Source: Bacillota bacterium (GTDB lineage: Bacteria; Bacillota; Clostridia; Christensenellales; CAG-138). Taken from it: a DNA stretch of 57,857 bases. Below the pieces are notes generated by a model. The model saw nothing but the letters and a program-made list of their open reading frames with translations, was not told the DNA's origin and made no database searches. Within the stretch, counting starts at the first letter, position 1. Each line of letters opens with the position of its first letter. The translations under genes and the position numbers were made by a program. Of this stretch, positions 43,058 through 52,494 are shown piece after piece. The DNA lies in assembly GCA_023399275.1 (NCBI GenBank), contig JAEWQH010000025.1:1-57857 (forward strand), read 5' to 3'.

Positions 43058-43849
43058 ATGATACAAGTAGCCGTATGCGGCGTCGGCCGCACGGGAAGCG
43101 AAGTGCTCCGCGCAGCGCTCGACTGCGAGCGCTTTCAGCTCGCCGCCGCATTTTGCAGCGCCGGCAGCGAGAAGGCCGGGCGCGACGCAGGAGAGCTCAT
43201 CCATCGAAACGCTACCGGCGTCGTCGTTCGAGAGGTCACGCAGCTCGAGCAGACGCTCGGCGAAGCGCAGGTCGATGTCGTCATCGACTTCTCCAGCCCG
43301 GCAACCACGCGCCAGCTGCTGCGCGCCTGCAAGAAGCACCGCATCCCCGCCGTGCTCTGCACAACGGGGCACACCGAAGCGGAGATGCTCTGGATGACCG
43401 ACTTCGTGCGCCACAACAAGCTCGGCGTGGTATTCGCGCCCAACGTAACGCTCGGCGTCAACGTACTGCTCGCCGCGCTGCGCCTCGTTGCGCGCGCGCT
43501 GCCTTCGTTTGACTACCATATCACCGAGACACACCACGGCAAAAAATACGACATCCCCTCCGGCACGGCAAAGAAGCTCGCCGCCGCCATCGAAGAGGAG
43601 CTGCCCGCGGGGGCGGACGTACCCATCGACGCCATCCGCGCGGGCGGATACGTCGGCGTGCATACTGTGCTGCTCGCCAGCGACTACGAGCGGCTCTCGC
43701 TGACGCATGAGTCGTTCAGCCGCCGCGCGTTCGTCGAGGGTGCGCTGACTGCGGCGGAGTTCGTCACCGGCCGCGTCGGCTGGTATGAGATGGAGGACGT
43801 GCTCGGCATGCGAGCCTGCCAGCTTGCCGCTGCGAGCGCGGTCTCCTAG
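43058..43849 (+). CDS. dapB: 4-hydroxy-tetrahydrodipicolinate reductase
   Basis: A 263-residue NAD(P)H enzyme of the lysine/diaminopimelate pathway, which also supplies dipicolinate for spores and diaminopimelate for peptidoglycan. It has the N-terminal dinucleotide loop VCGVGRTGSEV and the catalytic signature ETHHGKKYDIPSGTAKKLA. AAAGGAG precedes the ATG at 43058; the frame extends upstream through the riboswitch terminator and is non-coding there. No other dap genes are adjacent; control is by the c-di-AMP riboswitch. Confidence 0.93.
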   Translation: MIQVAVCGVGRTGSEVLRAALDCERFQLAAAFCSAGSEKAGRDAGELIHRNATGVVVREVTQLEQTLGEAQVDVVIDFSSPATTRQLLRACKKHRIPAVLCTTGHTEAEMLWMTDFVRHNKLGVVFAPNVTLGVNVLLAALRLVARALPSFDYHITETHHGKKYDIPSGTAKKLAAAIEEELPAGADVPIDAIRAGGYVGVHTVLLASDYERLSLTHESFSRRAFVEGALTAAEFVTGRVGWYEMEDVLGMRACQLAAASAVS

Positions 43850-43934
43850 CGGCCCCCGTTTCCGGCGTTTTCCCGGCCTTTTATTCACAAAAAAGCCTTC
43901 TGAACGATTTGACTTTTTCATCTTGTGTGATTAT

Positions 43935-44185
43935 ACTAAAAGGTACTTTCGGTAGGACCCGGGAAGCAGTAGCGCCCCAAGAGACATCCACCCAAGAGAG
44001 CCGCGCAACTCGCTGCGAGCGCGGCGGCGGATGACGGCGCGAAGACCGCCCGGCGACCACAGGCGGGCGCCGCCCGATACAGCGGCAGACAAGCGCGCAA
44101 GCCCCTGTGGTTTGCGAACACGGGTGGAACCGCGGTAGCGACACTATCGTCCCGAAGCTGCTACAGCTTTGGGACGTTTTTTTAT
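43935..44185 (+). ncRNA. T-box leader (threonine) of thrS
   Basis: The 390-base region between dapB and thrS holds a T-box. The core T-box sequence CGGGTGGAACCGCG is at 44121-44134, followed by the CGTCCCGAAGCTG/CAGCTTTGGGACG terminator and seven T residues (44148-44184). Upstream is a stem I region with an AGAGA motif. A Thr codon ACC in GAAGACCGCC (near 44045) is a likely specifier, but its pairing was judged by eye. Uncharged tRNA-Thr would allow thrS transcription. Confidence 0.88.
44148..44184 (+). terminator. T-box regulated terminator
   Basis: CGTCCCGAAGCTG pairs with CAGCTTTGGGACG, followed by TTTTTTT. It competes with the antiterminator formed by the T-box core. Confidence 0.88.
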
Positions 44186-44244
44186 TTGCTCCGGCGCTGC
44201 CGGCAACGATGAAATTGTACAGACGAAACAGGAGGAGAACCCAT

Positions 44245-46191
44245 ATGACCATCACATTTCCCGACGGGAGCAACCGCGAATTTGCCGACGGGCTGACGGG
44301 GCTGGAGATCGCCGCCGAAATCAGCCCGCGCCTTGCAAAGGCCACGCTTTCCTGCTCGATCGACGGCACGCATAGCGACGCGTTTCGCCCCATCCACGGC
44401 GACCACGCGATCCAGTTCTACACCTTTGCAGACGAAAACGGGCGCTGGGCCTACCGCCACACGGCCTCCCATGTGCTCGCGCAGGCGGTCAAGCGCCTCT
44501 GGCCGGAGACGAAACTCGCCATCGGCCCCGCAATCGAAAACGGATTTTACTACGATTTTGACACGCCGGAAACATTCTCGCCCGAGGATCTCTCCAAGAT
44601 CGAAGCTGAGATGGTCAAGATCGAGAAGGAAGATCAAACGATCGAGCGCTTCGAGCTGCCCCGCGCGGAGGCCATTGCGTTTGTCGAAGAGCATGGCGAG
44701 CCATACAAGGCGGAGCTCATCCGCGACCTGCCGGAGGATGCGATCATCAGCTTCTACCGCCAGGGGGACTTTGTAGATCTTTGCGCCGGTCCGCACGTCA
44801 AGAGCACGGGCGTGGTGAAGAATATCAAGCTGCTCAACGTCGCCGGCGCATACTGGCGCGGCAGCGAGAAGAACAAGATGCTCCAGCGCATCTACGGCAC
44901 CGCGTTTGAGAAGAAAGCCGATCTCGACGCCTATGTCACCGCGCTGGAGGAGGCAAAAAAGCGCGACCACAACAAGCTCGGCCGCGAGCTGGAGCTCTTC
45001 ACCACCGTGGACGTCATCGGCCAGGGATTGCCGATCCTCCTGCCCAAGGGTGCGCGCGTGGTTCAGCTCTTGCAGCGCTTCGTCGAGGACGAGGAACAAA
45101 AGCGCGGTTATCTGCTGACCAAGACGCCATTTATGGCCAAGCGCGAGCTATATAAGATCTCCGGCCACTGGGATCATTACCGCGACGGCATGTTCATCAT
45201 GAGCGACTCGCCGGATGTAGAGGACGAAAACGCGGAGGTCTTCGCGCTGCGGCCGATGACCTGCCCCTTCCAGTTTATGGCGTATCTCAACCGCGCGCGC
45301 TCCTACCGCGACCTGCCGCTGCGCTACAACGAGACGAGCACGCTGTTTCGCAACGAAAGCAGCGGCGAGATGCACGGCCTGATCCGGCTGCGCCAGTTCA
45401 CGATCTCCGAAGGGCACCTCGCATGCCGCCCCGACCAGGTGGAGGAAGAGTTCAAGGGCTGCCTCGACCTTGCGAAGTTTATGATCGACACCCTCGGCTT
45501 TACGGACGACGTGAGTTACCGCTTCAGCAAGTGGGATGAAAACGACAAGGAGAAGTATATCGGCGACAAAGAGGACTGGGAGTGCACGCAGAACATGATG
45601 CGCGACATCCTCAACGACCTCGGCGTGGTCTATACCGAAGCCGACGGCGAGGCCGCCTTCTACGGACCGAAGCTGGATATCCAGATTCGCAACGTCTACG
45701 GCAAAGAGGACACGCTGGTCACGATTCAGATCGACTTCCAGCTCGCCGAGCGCTTCGGCATGCAGTATATGGACAGCGACGGACAAAAGAAGTACCCCGT
45801 GGTCATACACCGTACGTCGATCGGCTGCTATGAGCGTACGCTCGCGCTGCTGATCGAAAAATACGCGGGCGCGCTGCCGACGTGGATGGCGCCCGTGCAG
45901 GTCAAAGTACTGCCGATTACGGATCGCACGGCGGATGCATCGGTAGAGATCCAGAAGTCGCTGGAGCAGTACGGCATTCGCGTCGAAACCGACCTGCGCA
46001 ATGAGAAGATCGGCTTCAAGATCCGCGAAGCGCAGATGCAGAAGACCCCGTATATGCTCGTCATCGGCGACAAGGAGATCGAGCAGGGCGTGGTCGCGGT
46101 ACGCTCGCGCAAGGACGGAGACCTCGGCACCATGACGTTGGCCGATTTCCGCGCCAAGCTGCTGGATGAAATCGCGACCAAGGCAAAATAA
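44245..46191 (+). CDS. thrS: Threonyl-tRNA synthetase
   Basis: A 648-residue class II aminoacyl-tRNA synthetase. The N-terminal TGS-like domain is followed by an editing domain (HTASHVLAQ), class II motifs (PMTCPFQF, RNESSGEMHGLIR) and a C-terminal anticodon-binding domain (LPITDRTADASVEIQ). The ATG at 44245 has GGAGGA and follows the T-box. Normal length for ThrRS with an intact editing site; a terminator follows 20 bases after the stop. Confidence 0.95.
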   Translation: MTITFPDGSNREFADGLTGLEIAAEISPRLAKATLSCSIDGTHSDAFRPIHGDHAIQFYTFADENGRWAYRHTASHVLAQAVKRLWPETKLAIGPAIENGFYYDFDTPETFSPEDLSKIEAEMVKIEKEDQTIERFELPRAEAIAFVEEHGEPYKAELIRDLPEDAIISFYRQGDFVDLCAGPHVKSTGVVKNIKLLNVAGAYWRGSEKNKMLQRIYGTAFEKKADLDAYVTALEEAKKRDHNKLGRELELFTTVDVIGQGLPILLPKGARVVQLLQRFVEDEEQKRGYLLTKTPFMAKRELYKISGHWDHYRDGMFIMSDSPDVEDENAEVFALRPMTCPFQFMAYLNRARSYRDLPLRYNETSTLFRNESSGEMHGLIRLRQFTISEGHLACRPDQVEEEFKGCLDLAKFMIDTLGFTDDVSYRFSKWDENDKEKYIGDKEDWECTQNMMRDILNDLGVVYTEADGEAAFYGPKLDIQIRNVYGKEDTLVTIQIDFQLAERFGMQYMDSDGQKKYPVVIHRTSIGCYERTLALLIEKYAGALPTWMAPVQVKVLPITDRTADASVEIQKSLEQYGIRVETDLRNEKIGFKIREAQMQKTPYMLVIGDKEIEQGVVAVRSRKDGDLGTMTLADFRAKLLDEIATKAK

Positions 46192-46210
46192 GGCCGATTG
46201 CAGCCCATAC

Positions 46211-46237
46211 AAAGGGGCGAGAACACGCCCCTTTTTT
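46211..46237 (+). terminator. Terminator of thrS
   Basis: AAAGGGGCG, GAACA, CGCCCCTTTTTT; an intrinsic terminator just past the thrS stop. Confidence 0.85.
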
Positions 46238-46273
46238 CATGTGTTTTTCCTGCACCGGTGCGATCCTGCGCGG

Positions 46274-47137
46274 CTAAAACAGCGATATCTGCCCCTGCTT
46301 CGGTTCAAATGCCCGCAGATACCGAAATACCTCGTCCGGCCGGCAGAGGATGCCGTGCTTTCCGCATTCGCGCGTAAAGATCTCCATCAGCCTCGCATTG
46401 TTTGGGCTGTTGCAGACGTAGGCGTTGCCAAACGCGCGGATATACCGTTGCTTTATGCCCGGGAATTCGCGATCCAGCGCGGCATAGAAATACTCGCGGT
46501 CTCCCTCGCGCAGCGTCACGCCAAAGCCGAAGCAAAGGATTCCTTTCACGCCGGCGCGCACGCAGTAATCCAGCAGACCCAGCAGGTTTTCCTCCGTGTC
46601 GTTGAGAAACGGCAGGATGGGGCTGAGCCACACCACGGTCGGAATGCCCACATCCCGGAGCGTCATCAGCATCTCAAAGCGCTCCCGCGTTGTGGAGACA
46701 TGCGGCTCGATCTTCCTGCAGAGCGCCTCGTCGTAGGTGGTCAAAGTCGTCTGCACAACGCATTTGGCGCGGTTGTTGATTCGGACGAGCAAGTCCAGAT
46801 CTCGCAGCAGGCGGGTGGATTTCGTCAGGATGGCAAGCCCGAACCCATATCGCTCGATCAGCTCGATGCTCTGTCGGGTGAGCGTCAACTCCGTCTCCAG
46901 CGGGATATACGGATCGCACATCGACCCGGTGCCGATCATACACGGACGGCGTTTTTTGCGCAGCTGCCGCTCGAGAATCCGCACCGCATCACGCTTGACC
47001 TCAATGTCCTCAAAGTCATGGTTCAACTGGTAACATTTGCTCCGGCTGTCACAGTAGATGCATCCGTGTGTACACCCGCGGTAGAGATTCATACCGTTTT
47101 GAGGTGAAAGGATGGTCTTGTAGTCTGCATAGTGCAT
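46274..47137 (-). CDS. SPL-family (Rv2578c-like) radical SAM protein
   Basis: A 287-residue radical SAM protein of the spore-photoproduct-lyase-like family. The cluster motif is C22, C26 and C29 in RGCTHGCIYCD, preceded by NLYRG; the barrel contains TGSMCDPYIPLE and LTKSTRLLRD. Proteins of this type are annotated as Rv2578c-like and their reaction is unknown; true spore photoproduct lyase has a different spacing and extra domain. The ATG at 47137 has GGAGGGGG upstream. The longer open frame to 47494 is likely non-coding. Confidence 0.8.
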   Translation of the reverse strand: MHYADYKTILSPQNGMNLYRGCTHGCIYCDSRSKCYQLNHDFEDIEVKRDAVRILERQLRKKRRPCMIGTGSMCDPYIPLETELTLTRQSIELIERYGFGLAILTKSTRLLRDLDLLVRINNRAKCVVQTTLTTYDEALCRKIEPHVSTTRERFEMLMTLRDVGIPTVVWLSPILPFLNDTEENLLGLLDYCVRAGVKGILCFGFGVTLREGDREYFYAALDREFPGIKQRYIRAFGNAYVCNSPNNARLMEIFTRECGKHGILCRPDEVFRYLRAFEPKQGQISLF

Positions 47138-47475
47138 CGCTTTTCCCCCTCCCCGCGTTTGCGATTGGCGCGTGTATCTATAGATGCGGCGAATGCAAGC
47201 CGAACGAATTTTTTGCCGATTTAAAAGACGAACCCGCGGCGGCGGCAGCGCTATCATAAGGCTGCCGTGATCAAAAAGCGGCGCCGGCCTTGTGCCGCCG
47301 TACCCTTTGAAACACACTCCAGTATAACAAACCACCTCCACCTTGAAAAGAACGGCACAAAATGGCGAGATCCTGTGCCGTAAACGCGTCTGACGCGGAG
47401 AACCCCGGCGCACAATTAACACTTTGTTCTGCAATTCTCCCCATTCGCTCCACAAGCGTATCGTATCATAGCGCC

Positions 47476-48168
47476 ATGAAAAAGGATGAAGCAAGAGCAG
47501 CGCCCTCGAAAAAGAAGCGGGTGTTTCCGGTCCTTATCGTATTGATCCTCGTCGCCATCCTGCTCCCCTTCGGCATCAGCGCCTATATGTGCGCATCTGT
47601 GCAGGATCGTATCCTCACGCCGGAGGAGGCGGCAGGCCTCGGTGCGGATGCGATTCTCGTGCTCGGCGCGCGCGTGCAAAGCGATGGCGATCCAAGCGGA
47701 ATCCTCGAGGACCGGCTCATCACAGGCATCGATGCCTACCGCCGCGGCGCATCCGACCGGCTGCTCATGAGCGGCGACCACGGGCAGGACGACTACGACG
47801 AGGTCAATGCAATGAAAAACTACGCGCTCGGGCAGGGTATCCCCAGTGAAGCGATCTTTATGGACCACGCGGGGTTTTCCACCTACGAGAGCCTCTATCG
47901 GGCGCGGGATATCTTTCAGGTGCAGACGGTACTCATCTCTACGCAGCAATACCACCTTTACCGCGCGCTCTACGTTGCCCGCGCGCTGGGGCTGGAGGCC
48001 TATGGCGTCGCCGCCGATCTGCACGAATACTCCGGCATGCCGCGATTTGAGGCGCGGGAGATTCTGGCGCGTGCAAAAGACTTTCTCTTTGCGCTGCTCA
48101 AGCCGCTGCCGACCTATCTGGGCGAAGTCATCCCCATCACGGGAGACGGTAACGCGACAAACGGCTGA
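47476..48168 (+). CDS. DUF218 (YdcF/SanA-like) envelope protein
   Basis: A 230-residue protein with a basic N-terminus, one membrane helix (VLIVLILVAILLPFGISAYM) and an extracytoplasmic DUF218 domain marked by ILVLGARV, LMSGDHG, DHAGFSTYES and ISTQQYHLYRA. The family includes SanA and ElyC, linked to envelope integrity and vancomycin sensitivity in E. coli. No good ribosome site is visible at the ATG, so expression is likely modest. The 340 bases before it hold divergent control regions but no other gene. Confidence 0.82.
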   Translation: MKKDEARAAPSKKKRVFPVLIVLILVAILLPFGISAYMCASVQDRILTPEEAAGLGADAILVLGARVQSDGDPSGILEDRLITGIDAYRRGASDRLLMSGDHGQDDYDEVNAMKNYALGQGIPSEAIFMDHAGFSTYESLYRARDIFQVQTVLISTQQYHLYRALYVARALGLEAYGVAADLHEYSGMPRFEAREILARAKDFLFALLKPLPTYLGEVIPITGDGNATNG

Positions 48169-48447
48169 TATTTCCTCCTGTGGATATAATAAAGCGCCGC
48201 GTCCTCTCGAAAGAAGGAGCGGTGCTGCAGCCCGTCAAAGAACTCCGTTCCGTTAGCCGGAATGGGGCTCTTTGCATAAGTTGTGGAACAAGATAAGTAA
48301 GATAAGAATTCTGCAAGAAAGGATGGGTATCCTTCCATCTGTGAATCGCTAGCTTTTTGAGATTCATGGCAGCATGTTTCAGCTTAACCGGGGCAGGCAG
48401 TGGTACTGTCAACAAAAGTTCGCCATTAGGGGACTCCGAGTTGCTGA

Positions 48448-48923
48448 TCAAACAGCACTCTGAAGCAGCGTTTCCATGGATTGGGGACTGATATACGCTC
48501 TGGAAACGGACCAGTCTTCCGCATATTCCATCAGGTAGGTTGTGACCAGCCGCAGGTAGGAATCCGGGTTCGGGAAGATGCCGACTACTCGCGTTCGGCG
48601 GCTGATTTCCCTGTTCAGCCGCTCCAGCATATTCGTGGAGGATATCTTCCGGGAATCCAGCTTCAGGAAAGAATAGAACGCCAGCGAATCTTCCAGCCCG
48701 TTTTCTAAAGTGGCGACGGCTTTGGAAAACCGTTTTTCGTATTCTTCCGCCAGAGCGTTCGCCCGTTTTCTGGCGGTCGTTTCATCCGGAGCCAGCCAGA
48801 TCTGCTTCAGCTTACCCGCGAACGCCTGCTTGTCCTTGTGTGTGACATGCGCCAGAATATTGCGCATGAAATGCACCTTGCAACGTTGCCAGGACGCGCC
48901 CGGGAAGCTTTGCAGAGATTGTT
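48448..48923 (-). mobile_element. IS256-family transposase fragment
   Basis: The frame encodes about 160 residues matching the C-terminal portion of IS256-type transposases: SFPGASWQRCKVHFMRNIL, the LPDE-like GLED/DLLSFYSFL zone, and STNMLERLNREISRRTRVVGIFPN. The first two Asp of the DDE catalytic triad are missing, so it is inactive. The boundary with the RHS gene is near 48915-48925, where the RHS reading runs on into this DNA. No intact inverted repeats were identified; 48169-48447 is non-coding sequence that may hold the other end. Confidence 0.75.
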
Positions 48924-48924
48924 C

Positions 48925-50385
48925 TTGAATCGGTCGAATGAGCATATATTTCATAGTCGAATGCAGGTTTTAGTACCCAAAGCGGCAAGCTTGTATCAAA
49001 TCCTGCTCTCATTTCCGTACCGAACATGGATACACCGATTTCTTGTTTCTCACCTGTTAAAATGAATGTAGAAAAGAGGTTTGCCACCATCAATTCTTGC
49101 TTATTCAATACCTGATTCCCTTCTAGATCCACATTTTTCATATTAACGAGGTTGATGAGCCTGAATGTTATCTCTGAATAGTCTTTGGAATAAGTAGTAA
49201 ACGTATCTTTAGGGTCTAGAGCAATCCATTTATCAGACCATCTTGTTTCCTCCGTTCGTTCTCTAATAATCGTTTGTGCCCCAAACCAAGGATCAACAAA
49301 CGTATCATATGCCGCTTGACCTTGCTGCGCCAACCATTCACCCGTTGGTTGCAAGATTTCCTCACTAACATCTTGCCCCAAGGTCCCCCCCACATTCTTC
49401 GCCATATCCGTGCATGCTTTCAGCATCACCTTGGCAATTTCAAACGCGGAAGCGCCATTTGCTTGCAATTCTCTTATTTGCGCAGAGGCGTTATCAAGAA
49501 TGTCCTGATTCCGTGGCGACAAAACCCCGTAAGTAGCGTTCGCAATCTTAGTCAGTTCTTCAACTGTATTTTGAGCGATATTCGATATCTCCTGCCCGGT
49601 TTTCGCCTGAATCGCCTGCCGCTCCGCAACCGTCCCCGTTATGACGTTCTTCACATATGCGAGCGCAGACACAACATTAGAAACTAGCGTTTTCGCCGCG
49701 GCAGCTAGCCCTTGCGTTTTTGCTACGGTCACTACTTCTTTCACCGTGTTTACAATTTTATTAACAACAGGCTTCACCACCGTCGCGACTTGCTGAATTG
49801 TCGATTTTACAACCGTCTTTCCAGCATTGTACGCAGCTGCTGCTACCTTTTTTGCCGCAGTAACACCGTTTGATACTACGGTCTTTGCCTTCTCCCAAAG
49901 CTCGGACAGCGACTTCCCGCTCGGGTCAACAAAGTTCACCGAATCATTCTCGCAATAGAGATAACGATTCAGCGACAGCGGCGCGGACTGATCGCCTTTC
50001 AGCAAGTCACGTTGATTGAACCGCATCACGCCCAGTTCATACTGCCGCACGCGCAGGTTCAGCATGCCCGTTGCGGAATCGTAGTATTCGCCGTTAAAGC
50101 GGAAGCCTGCGCCTTCGCCTGAGAGAAGTTCACCAAAGGGCGTGTAGGTGTAGCTATTCACGCCCTTGGTGGAGAGGAATCCGCCAAAGGTGTACCAGCT
50201 GTTGTTATAGGTCACCTCCTGCGCGACGCTGCCGCGACCATCGTAGACATAATCTGTCTTCAGCGTGCTCCAACCAATCTTTTCGTAGGCGGAGATACGC
50301 TCCACGCCGTAGTCATACGCCGTTGTTACGCCGTCGGTCGTCTCGGAGATCACCTCATAGTACGGCGTTGTGTCGTCATAGATGT
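48925..50385 (-). pseudogene. RHS-repeat protein, C-terminal part
   Basis: About 470 residues. The N-terminal portion has YD-repeats (TAYDYGVERIS, YVYDGRGSV) and ends in the RHS core signature NRYLYCENDSVNFVDPSGKS, after which comes a variable Ala/Val/Lys-rich helical segment and a 120-residue unknown domain (RWSDKWIALDPKDTFT ... DTSLPLWVLKPAFDYEIY). In RHS polymorphic toxins this position holds the effector. The 3' end is cut by the IS256 fragment, and the 5' end is out of frame with the preceding RHS part near 50385. A+T-rich relative to the host core. Confidence 0.65.
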
Positions 50386-51282
50386 AGGTCGTCGTCCGCC
50401 ATCGTAGGCATATGCGACCGTCCGCCCATCCGGGTAGGTGAGAATGGTTTTGCGGCCATAATCGTCGTAAGTATACCGTACCACTTCGCCCGTCGGGTTG
50501 ACAACATACGAAAGCTGTCCTTTGCCGTCGTATTGATACTTCGTCTCCCCGCTTTCATCCTTTGTCGTGACCAGTTCGCCGATTCGGTTGTATGCATACG
50601 CCGTCTCCGCCCCATCGGAGGCCGTCTCCTTTGTCAGGCTGCCTGTCTTGTCGTATTCGTAGGCAATCGTCTCCCCGTCCGCCTTGGTGATCTGTTTCAT
50701 CCACCCTTCGGGCGTGTAGGCGTAGCGGATGGTGTTGCCCAGCGCATCCGTCTCGCTCGTGAGATGGCCGCTAATGTCATAGGTATAGTTTATCACGTTG
50801 CCGGCTTCATCATATGCGTAGCTCGTCTTCGTGCCCAGCGCGTCGGTCGTCGAAAACAGTCGGCCGGATGCGGCATATGCATACTTTGTCACACCGCCGT
50901 TCGGCGCGGTGATCGTCAAAGGATTGCCAAGTTTATCATATGTGATCGTAGCCGTTTGCCCCAGTGCATGCGTGCCGTCTGCCAAAGCGCTTGTATCGAG
51001 AACATATGTGCCGGACGCCGTGTTCTGCCCCGTCGTCTGACAGTTGGATACGCCGTCCACGCTGTATTCGATTCGTCCTCCGGCTTCAAGCGTCGTCAGC
51101 TGCGTTCCGTCCGACAGATAGTCCAGCACGCCCGACCACGAGACGCTCGCTACCCCCGTGTTCGTCCAGTTGCCCGGCGAGGCAAGCACGCTCGTCGGCT
51201 GCGCCGGCACCAACGCGTGCGGCATGGCTCATTGACGCGATCATGTTTTGAATCGGTATTACGTCGAGCTCCTGTTTCACTT
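50350..51282 (-). pseudogene. RHS/WapA-like YD-repeat protein, N-terminal part (frameshifted)
   Basis: An open frame of 291 residues (51225-50350) with many YD repeats such as YTYDISGHLTSETDALGNT and YEYDKTGSLTKET, joined out of frame to the downstream RHS core near 50385. The true start is uncertain: MKQELDVIPIQNMIASMSHA in another frame near 51282 suggests a second frameshift close to 51230. An Ig-like SGTYVLDTSALADGTH stretch precedes the repeats. No signal peptide is visible. It likely encoded a large surface or secreted protein and is now broken. Confidence 0.6.
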
Positions 51283-51605
51283 TTCGTTTCCTTTCTGTTT
51301 TCAAGAATAAATCCGTCGCGGGATTTCCAAAAATGAAAAAACCTGCAACATTTTCGAGTCGCAGATTAACCATTCAATATAGTTTTTGTACTGTACTTTC
51401 CAGTGCGCACGGGACTCTACAAACCATCTTCCATCCTCATCGAACAGGTGTTGGATACGTCGCACAAAAAATCCACCTTGAAATCTGGTCTCGAAGTGAT
51501 CGGAACATCGTTTTTTTGTTCAACCGCAACTTCCGCTTAAAAGCGCCCTGAACGCGATCGTGGTATACTCTCCAAGCATCTGCTTTCTCTTGACTTCTAC
51601 AGGAA

Positions 51606-52373
51606 CTACCAAGTGAGTAATAGCCTATCGATCAGTTCTCTGTTCTCAAAAGAGGTCAGCCAATAAAACAGATCTTTATCTGTCTCCGATAGTGCATAGG
51701 TTGTAATAGCTGATAGCCGCGAAATGCGAATAACCGTCCCGCTTTCTGTTTTCGCAGCGTTTACTATGTTCAATCGCCAATAAATTGACTGGAAATCTGC
51801 AGCTTGTTTTCCTTCTGCAATCACGACATCATATGGGTAATTCTCCGTCTGGCCATGTCTCATGGCATAGATTGCAAGCGCGTCATAATAGTTCTCATCG
51901 CCGCGAAACAAAACAAAGGGATCCGCCGCTCCAATGAGTCCAGCAACATAACTGATGCGATTATCACAGTTTTTGATCGCGATCTCAATCTGCTCTGCCA
52001 CGGTCGGGTCAAGAATGCCTTCTTCCTGAATCAGCACTTCATCGGGGTTCTCTTCGTTCTCCGTCTCTTGCTGCTCCGGTGCAGCAGGCTCCAGTTCTTC
52101 AACAATAGGGGAAGGCGATATCGTTTCTGGCTCCTCGACGTCTTGAGACGGTGCCGGCACATCTGAGGTTTCAACAGGTGCTGGCTCATTCAGCTCGTTT
52201 TCCACTTTGGGCGGCTCATTCACAGAGCCTTCAGATGGCTTGGTATCGTCTGCAAGGCTCAGCGTCTCTGGTGACTGTATGTCTTCTTGCTGTGCAGATA
52301 CATGTCCAATCGTCGCAACCGCCAACACAGCATATATAGCTACGTATAAGACAATTCTTCTTTTTTTCCGCAT
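51606..52373 (-). CDS. Secreted acidic Pro/Glu-rich protein of the pilus cluster
   Basis: A 255-residue protein with a strong GGAGGGG site. Residues 5-25 are a signal peptide ending near VSAQQ. A Pro/Glu/Ser-rich linker (ESPSPIVEELEPAAPEQ-like, about residues 40-125) leads to a 130-residue C-terminal domain (YVAGLIGAADPFVLFRGDENYYDA) of no recognised family. There is no sorting motif or C-terminal helix, so it is probably released or held non-covalently. It is the last gene of the sortase cluster. The 230 bases after it contain nothing evident. Confidence 0.65.
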   Translation of the reverse strand: MRKKRRIVLYVAIYAVLAVATIGHVSAQQEDIQSPETLSLADDTKPSEGSVNEPPKVENELNEPAPVETSDVPAPSQDVEEPETISPSPIVEELEPAAPEQQETENEENPDEVLIQEEGILDPTVAEQIEIAIKNCDNRISYVAGLIGAADPFVLFRGDENYYDALAIYAMRHGQTENYPYDVVIAEGKQAADFQSIYWRLNIVNAAKTESGTVIRISRLSAITTYALSETDKDLFYWLTSFENRELIDRLLLTW

Positions 52374-52494
52374 TGGGACCCCTCCTTGTTTTCTTCTCGC
52401 CACTTTTCGGCCACTGTTACCACAGGTCAATGGATTGAATCGCCGAACGTACTATCGCTTTTTACGTCACAAAAGCTTCTCTGATCAGACAACG

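Noticed and set aside
48137..48451. 104-codon minus-strand frame after the transposase fragment
   Set aside because: No ribosome site or family features; likely non-coding end of the IS remnant.
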